A stretch of 64,000 nt of DNA from Flexifilum sp963727545. Its GTDB lineage: Bacteria; Chloroflexota; Anaerolineae; Aggregatilineales; Phototrophicaceae. Below, piece after piece: positions 60,841 through 64,000 of the stretch. The position numbers and the translations under genes are program-made. The notes under the pieces were generated by a model. It saw only the letters and a list, made by a program, of their open reading frames with translations. It did no database searches and was not told the origin of the DNA. Location: assembly GCA_963727545.1 (NCBI GenBank), contig CAVSGS010000023.1, forward strand, positions 92,879-156,878. The letters are read 5' to 3'. Positions within the stretch are counted from its first letter, which is position 1. Each line of letters starts with the position of its first letter.

Positions 60841-61782
60841 ATGAACCGTACTGATCGGCTGCTGGCGATTGTGCTCGAACTGCAAGCCAAAGGCTGGCAG
60901 CGCGCCGAAGACCTCGCCGCCCGCTTCGAGATCAGCAAGCGGACGGTCTACCGCGACATGCAAGCCCTCTCTGAGTCGGGCGTGCCGGTCGTCTCGGTGC
61001 CGGGGCAGGGCTACTCGCTGGTCGAGGGCTATTTTCTACCACCACTGACCTTCAGCGCCGACGAAGCGCTGATCCTGCTGCTCGGCGGTGGTTTCATGGC
61101 GAGCAACTTCGACGCTGAGTACCGGCAGGCGGCGCAGACGGCGGTCAGCAAAATCGAGGCGGTGCTCAGCGACGACCTCCGCGCTGAAGTGGACTACCTG
61201 CGCCGCAGCCTGCGCTTCATCAATCCCGGTGTGGCAGGTGTGCCGGAAAATCTGCTTCCGATTCGCCGGGCGATCATCCAGCGCCGCACCCTGCAATTCG
61301 ATTACAATGCTCGTTCAACCGACGAAATTGGGACAGCGAAAACCACGCGCAGTGCGGATCCCTATGCGCTGATCAATGTCGGCAATCGCTGGTACATGGT
61401 GGCGTATTGTCACTTGCGCCATGCGGTGCGGAATTTCCGGGTCGAGCGCATCGACCAGATCCAAGTGCTGCGCCGCGCTTTCGCTCGCCCCGCCTCGTTT
61501 GACATTCAGATGTTGGAAGCTCGCCCGCGTGAAGTCATCGTGAAAGCGCTGTTCGACCGCGCGGTGGGTCGCTGGGTTCAAGAAGAGCAGGCGTACTATC
61601 TCGGCGCGGCGGAAGAACGCCCGGATGGTCTGCTGGTGACGCTGCGAGTCTGGCGCGAAGACGACGTGTTGCAGTGGCTGCTCGGCTGGGGTGGGTACGT
61701 CCGCGTGCTGGAGCCGGAGTCGCTGCGCCAGCGCTTGATCGAGGCGGCGCAAGCCCTTTTGCAGCGCTACGAAACTGGTTGA
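60841..61782 (+). CDS. YafY/WYL-domain transcriptional regulator
   Basis: 313 residues. HTH_11-type DNA-binding domain (LAIVLELQAKGWQRAEDLAARFEISKRTVYRDMQAL), then a WYL domain (about 140-215; DPYALINVGNRWYMVAYCHLR and NFRVERIDQI) and a WCX C-terminal extension. WYL domains sense nucleic acid or nucleotide ligands in several defence and DNA-damage regulators. Its target may be the VOC gene that follows. Confidence 0.93.
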   Translation: MNRTDRLLAIVLELQAKGWQRAEDLAARFEISKRTVYRDMQALSESGVPVVSVPGQGYSLVEGYFLPPLTFSADEALILLLGGGFMASNFDAEYRQAAQTAVSKIEAVLSDDLRAEVDYLRRSLRFINPGVAGVPENLLPIRRAIIQRRTLQFDYNARSTDEIGTAKTTRSADPYALINVGNRWYMVAYCHLRHAVRNFRVERIDQIQVLRRAFARPASFDIQMLEARPREVIVKALFDRAVGRWVQEEQAYYLGAAEERPDGLLVTLRVWREDDVLQWLLGWGGYVRVLEPESLRQRLIEAAQALLQRYETG

Positions 61783-61860
61783 TTCGCTGCTGCCATAATG
61801 GTGTCACAAGGGGCGCGTATCCTGAAATCATCAGCAGCGATTAATCAGGAGCGAGACACC

Positions 61861-62235
61861 ATGCAGAACGCGATCAACTGGTTCGACATTCCGGCGGTCG
61901 ATTTTGAGCGGGCGGTGAAGTTCTACGAGACGATTTTCGACATCACGCTGCGCCGCGCACCATCGGGCGGCACGATGAACGGGATTTTCCCCGCTGACCG
62001 TGAACATAATGGTGTTGCCGGTGCAGTGTGTCACGGTGAAGGCTATGCGCCCAGCGCGGATGGTTCGATCGTCTACCTGAATGCGAACGGTCAGCTTGAC
62101 ACCATCCTCAGCCGGGTCGAGGCAGCCGGTGGCAAAATTCTGCGCCCCAAGACCGACATCGGCGATCCGGGTTTCATGGCGTGGATCATTGATAGCGAAG
62201 GCAATCGCGTCGGACTGCATCAGCCGCAGGGGTAA
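61861..62235 (+). CDS. VOC (glyoxalase/dioxygenase superfamily) protein
   Basis: 124 residues from ATG 61861 (GGAG upstream). One VOC module: WFDIPAVDFERAVKFYETIFD, YLNANGQLDTILSRVEAAGGKIL, GFMAWIIDSEGNRVGLHQPQG. These small proteins bind metals or act on glyoxal-type or antibiotic substrates. Function unknown. 78 bp after the WYL regulator. Confidence 0.9.
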   Translation: MQNAINWFDIPAVDFERAVKFYETIFDITLRRAPSGGTMNGIFPADREHNGVAGAVCHGEGYAPSADGSIVYLNANGQLDTILSRVEAAGGKILRPKTDIGDPGFMAWIIDSEGNRVGLHQPQG

Positions 62236-62240
62236 GAATC

Positions 62241-62280
62241 AAAAACGGGGCGGGCAGAGTAATCTGCTCGCCCCGTTTTT
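62241..62280. terminator. Bidirectional terminator between VOC gene and rpoC
   Basis: AAAAACGGGGCGGGCAG (62241-62257) pairs with CTGCTCGCCCCGTTTTT (62264-62280, one G-T pair). U-runs on both strands end the convergent VOC and rpoC transcripts. Confidence 0.88.
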
Positions 62281-62293
62281 AGTTACGCTTGGC

Positions 62294-62905
62294 TCAGTCG
62301 CGGTCGTTCAGGCTGAGCTTCTCGTCCTCGTTGTCGTCGTCGTACTCGCTGTTATCGAGGTCGTAGGTGCCTTGCGCTTCGAGCGTCGTCACCGGGGCGA
62401 CCAACTCACGGTCTTGATAGGTGTGGAAGCCCGTCCCTGCCGGGATCAGCTTCCCGATGATGACGTTCTCCTTCAGACCGTAGAGCTTGTCTTCCTTGCC
62501 CTCGATGGCTGCGCCCGCCAACACGCGGATCGTGTGCTGGAAGCTCGACGCCGAGAGGAAGCTGTCGGTGGTCAGCGCGGCTTTGGTCACGCCGAGCAAA
62601 ATCGGAATGCCCGCCGCCGGTTCTTTGCCCTCGGCGATCAGCTTCTGGTTCACGTCGATCAACTGCAAGCGGTCGATCAACTCGCCGGGGAGCAGTTCGC
62701 TGTCGCCGCTCTTGGTCACCTGCACGCGCGAGAGCATCTTACGAATGATGATCTCGAAGTGCTTGTCGGCGATGTTCACGCCTTGCGAGCGGTAGACCTT
62801 CTGCACCTCAGAGAGCAGGTAGAGCGACGTCGCTTCCGCGCCTTGAATGCGGAGGATGCGGTGCGGACTCTTCGAGCCTTCGGTCAACTGCTGACCGGGG
62901 ACGAG
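62294..62905 (-). CDS. rpoC: RNA polymerase beta' subunit, C-terminal end (split by frameshift)
   Basis: Continues rpoC in another frame: LVPGQQLTEGSKSPHRIL, then SEVQKVYRSQGVNIADKHFEIIIRKMLSRV, FLSASSFQHTIRVLAGAAIEGKEDKL and an acidic tail. These are the conserved beta' C-terminal segments near the secondary channel and omega contact. The frame is joined to the upstream part by removal of one base at about 62906. Confidence 0.9.
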   Translation of the reverse strand, partial: LVPGQQLTEGSKSPHRILRIQGAEATSLYLLSEVQKVYRSQGVNIADKHFEIIIRKMLSRVQVTKSGDSELLPGELIDRLQLIDVNQKLIAEGKEPAAGIPILLGVTKAALTTDSFLSASSFQHTIRVLAGAAIEGKEDKLYGLKENVIIGKLIPAGTGFHTYQDRELVAPVTTLEAQGTYDLDNSEYDDDNEDEKLSLNDRD

Positions 62906-64000
62906 AGTTCGCGCCGTCGAAGACGTCGGGCAGCAGCCGCGCGCTCGACGGGAGTTCGTACTCCATCTCTTGGCTGCGCTCGTAGCGGATGAACAGCGTT
63001 CGACCGCCCTTCTCCTCTTCGTAGTGGACGCGCCCCGCCATCTTGGCGACCAGCTTCTCGCCGGTGTCTTCGTCGAGCGCGAGGATTTGCCCGGCGTCGA
63101 CGTCTTGCCCGTCGTCCACCTGAATGGTCCAACCCGCTTCAACGTCGTTCTGTTCGCTGAAGACTTCGCTGTCGATCACGGTCGCGATCCGGACACCTTC
63201 ACGGCGCGAGAGCCGCAGCACGCCGCCGATGTCGGTGACGACCGCCTCGCCCTTCGGCTTCTTGCGCGCTTCGAACAGTTCCTCGACGCGCGGCAGACCG
63301 CTGGTGATGTCGCCCGATGCCTGTGCCGTACCGCCGGTGTGGAAGGTACGGAGCGTCAACTGCGTGCCCGGCTCGCCGATCGACTGGGCGGCGATGATGC
63401 CGACCGCCGTGCCGATTTCGACCATTTCGCCGCGACCGAGGTCACGACCGTAGCACAGAGCGCAGATGCCGTGAATGAGCGCGCAGGACATGGGGCTGCG
63501 GACGTAGACTTCCGGCAGCGAACTGTTCTGGATCTTATCGCCAACTTCCTCGTCGATCATGCTGTTGCGAGCGACGAGCAGTTCGCCGGTTTCCGGGTCG
63601 TAAGTGTCGGCAGCCGCGCAGCGCCCGATGATCCGTTCGTAGAGCGACTGACCGGCGACGTCGTCCGAGCGGCGCACCCAGATGCCGCCTTCCGTGCCGC
63701 AGTCGGTCCGGTTGATGATCATGTCCTGCGCCACGTCGACCAAACGACGGGTCAGATAACCCGCGTCAGCAGTACGCAGCGCCGTGTCCGCCAGACCTTT
63801 ACGCGCACCGTGCGTCGAGATGAAATATTCGAGCGCGGTCAAGCCTTCGCGGAAGTGGCTGCGGATGGGCAGGTCGATGATGCGCCCGGACGGGTCAGCC
63901 ATCAGACCACGCATACCGGCAAGCTGAGTGATTGGACCGAAACCGCCTTTGGTCGAGCCGCTGATCGCCATAACCGCGATCGGACCGTAGGGGTTCAGTG
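62808..64000 (-). CDS. rpoC: RNA polymerase beta' subunit, internal part (window-truncated, frameshifted)
   Basis: Open from the window edge (LNPYGPIAVMAISGSTKGG); the real start lies beyond 64000. Conserved regions: QLAGMRGLMADPSGRIIDLP, FREGLTALEYFISTHGARKG (trigger loop/bridge region), zinc-site Cys in RTDCGTEGG and CALIHGICALCYGRD, and GEPGTQLTLRTFHTGG. The frame is lost after DVFDGAN at about 62906; the final residues to 62808 are out of frame. Inserted relative to E. coli is shorter. Part of the catalytic core of RNA polymerase. Confidence 0.92.
   Translation of the reverse strand, partial: LNPYGPIAVMAISGSTKGGFGPITQLAGMRGLMADPSGRIIDLPIRSHFREGLTALEYFISTHGARKGLADTALRTADAGYLTRRLVDVAQDMIINRTDCGTEGGIWVRRSDDVAGQSLYERIIGRCAAADTYDPETGELLVARNSMIDEEVGDKIQNSSLPEVYVRSPMSCALIHGICALCYGRDLGRGEMVEIGTAVGIIAAQSIGEPGTQLTLRTFHTGGTAQASGDITSGLPRVEELFEARKKPKGEAVVTDIGGVLRLSRREGVRIATVIDSEVFSEQNDVEAGWTIQVDDGQDVDAGQILALDEDTGEKLVAKMAGRVHYEEEKGGRTLFIRYERSQEMEYELPSSARLLPDVFDGANSRPRSAVDRRLEESAPHPPHSRRGSDVALPAL

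Overview
The window is a GC-rich bacterial chromosome segment (about 60% GC by eye) that looks like Chloroflexota, probably an Anaerolineae-type lineage. Supporting signs are a Fur-FeoA fusion in a feo operon, a large multihaem/beta-propeller cytochrome, BTAD and WYL regulators, many Thr/Pro-rich lipoprotein linkers, a trigger factor with an acidic histidine-rich insert, and recurrent GTAGGGGC...GCCCCTAC intergenic hairpins. This is inference from gene content; there is no rRNA in the window to settle it. I found no tRNA, rRNA, CRISPR array, IS element, integrase or phage gene.

Layout. 1-7.2 kb: end of a DMSO-reductase-type operon (dmsB partial, dmsC), then, on the opposite strand, two large secreted redox proteins (FG-GAP propeller plus cytochrome c; pentahaem cytochrome fused to a YVTN propeller and dihaem-peroxidase-like domain). 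7.4-15.6 kb: a Tat-exported DUF362 protein and a LacI-controlled sugar operon (lacI-type regulator, binding protein, two permeases, GH3 glycosidase) with three LacI-type operators. 16-22.4 kb: iron and haem block (fur-feoA fusion, feoA, feoB, feoC-like, radical SAM/SPASM AhbD-like protein, convergent hemY/cgoX). 22.6-27.4 kb: aldo/keto reductase and the tig-clpP-clpX proteostasis operon. 27.5-31.4 kb: an MBL-fold protein with substituted metal ligands and an unassigned set of AAA ATPase, C-terminal receiver-domain protein and unknown protein. 31.5-39.6 kb: obg, nadD, a tandem two-domain solute-binding protein, an AAC(6')-like acetyltransferase, DinB protein, DMT transporter, sodA and aspA. 39.7-50.2 kb: envelope block (Ser/Thr kinase, HD protein, LysM-L,D-transpeptidase, membrane PD40 propeller protein, M23 peptidase, PPC-repeat protein, lipoprotein). 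50.2-64 kb: S1-domain protein, VKOR, moeA, relA/spoT, BTAD regulator, gyrA, secreted GH-A-type glycosidase lipoprotein, WYL regulator, VOC protein and the 3' part of rpoC.

The parts fit a metabolism rich in cytochromes: iron uptake and haem synthesis genes, moeA (molybdenum cofactor) for the Dms-type enzyme, VKOR for disulfides in exported proteins, and several c-type cytochromes. The sugar operon has the parts for glycoside uptake and cleavage under LacI control.

Three conserved genes (GH3, obg, rpoC) each carry one extra base that shifts the frame. obg and rpoC are essential in well-studied bacteria, so assembly or read error is the simplest reading, but it needs raw reads to settle. The most promising places for new biology are the fused cytochromes, the AAA ATPase/receiver/unknown set at 28.3-31.4 kb, the ligand-substituted MBL protein, the possible hybrid haem route, and the heptad GTAC arrays between sodA and aspA.
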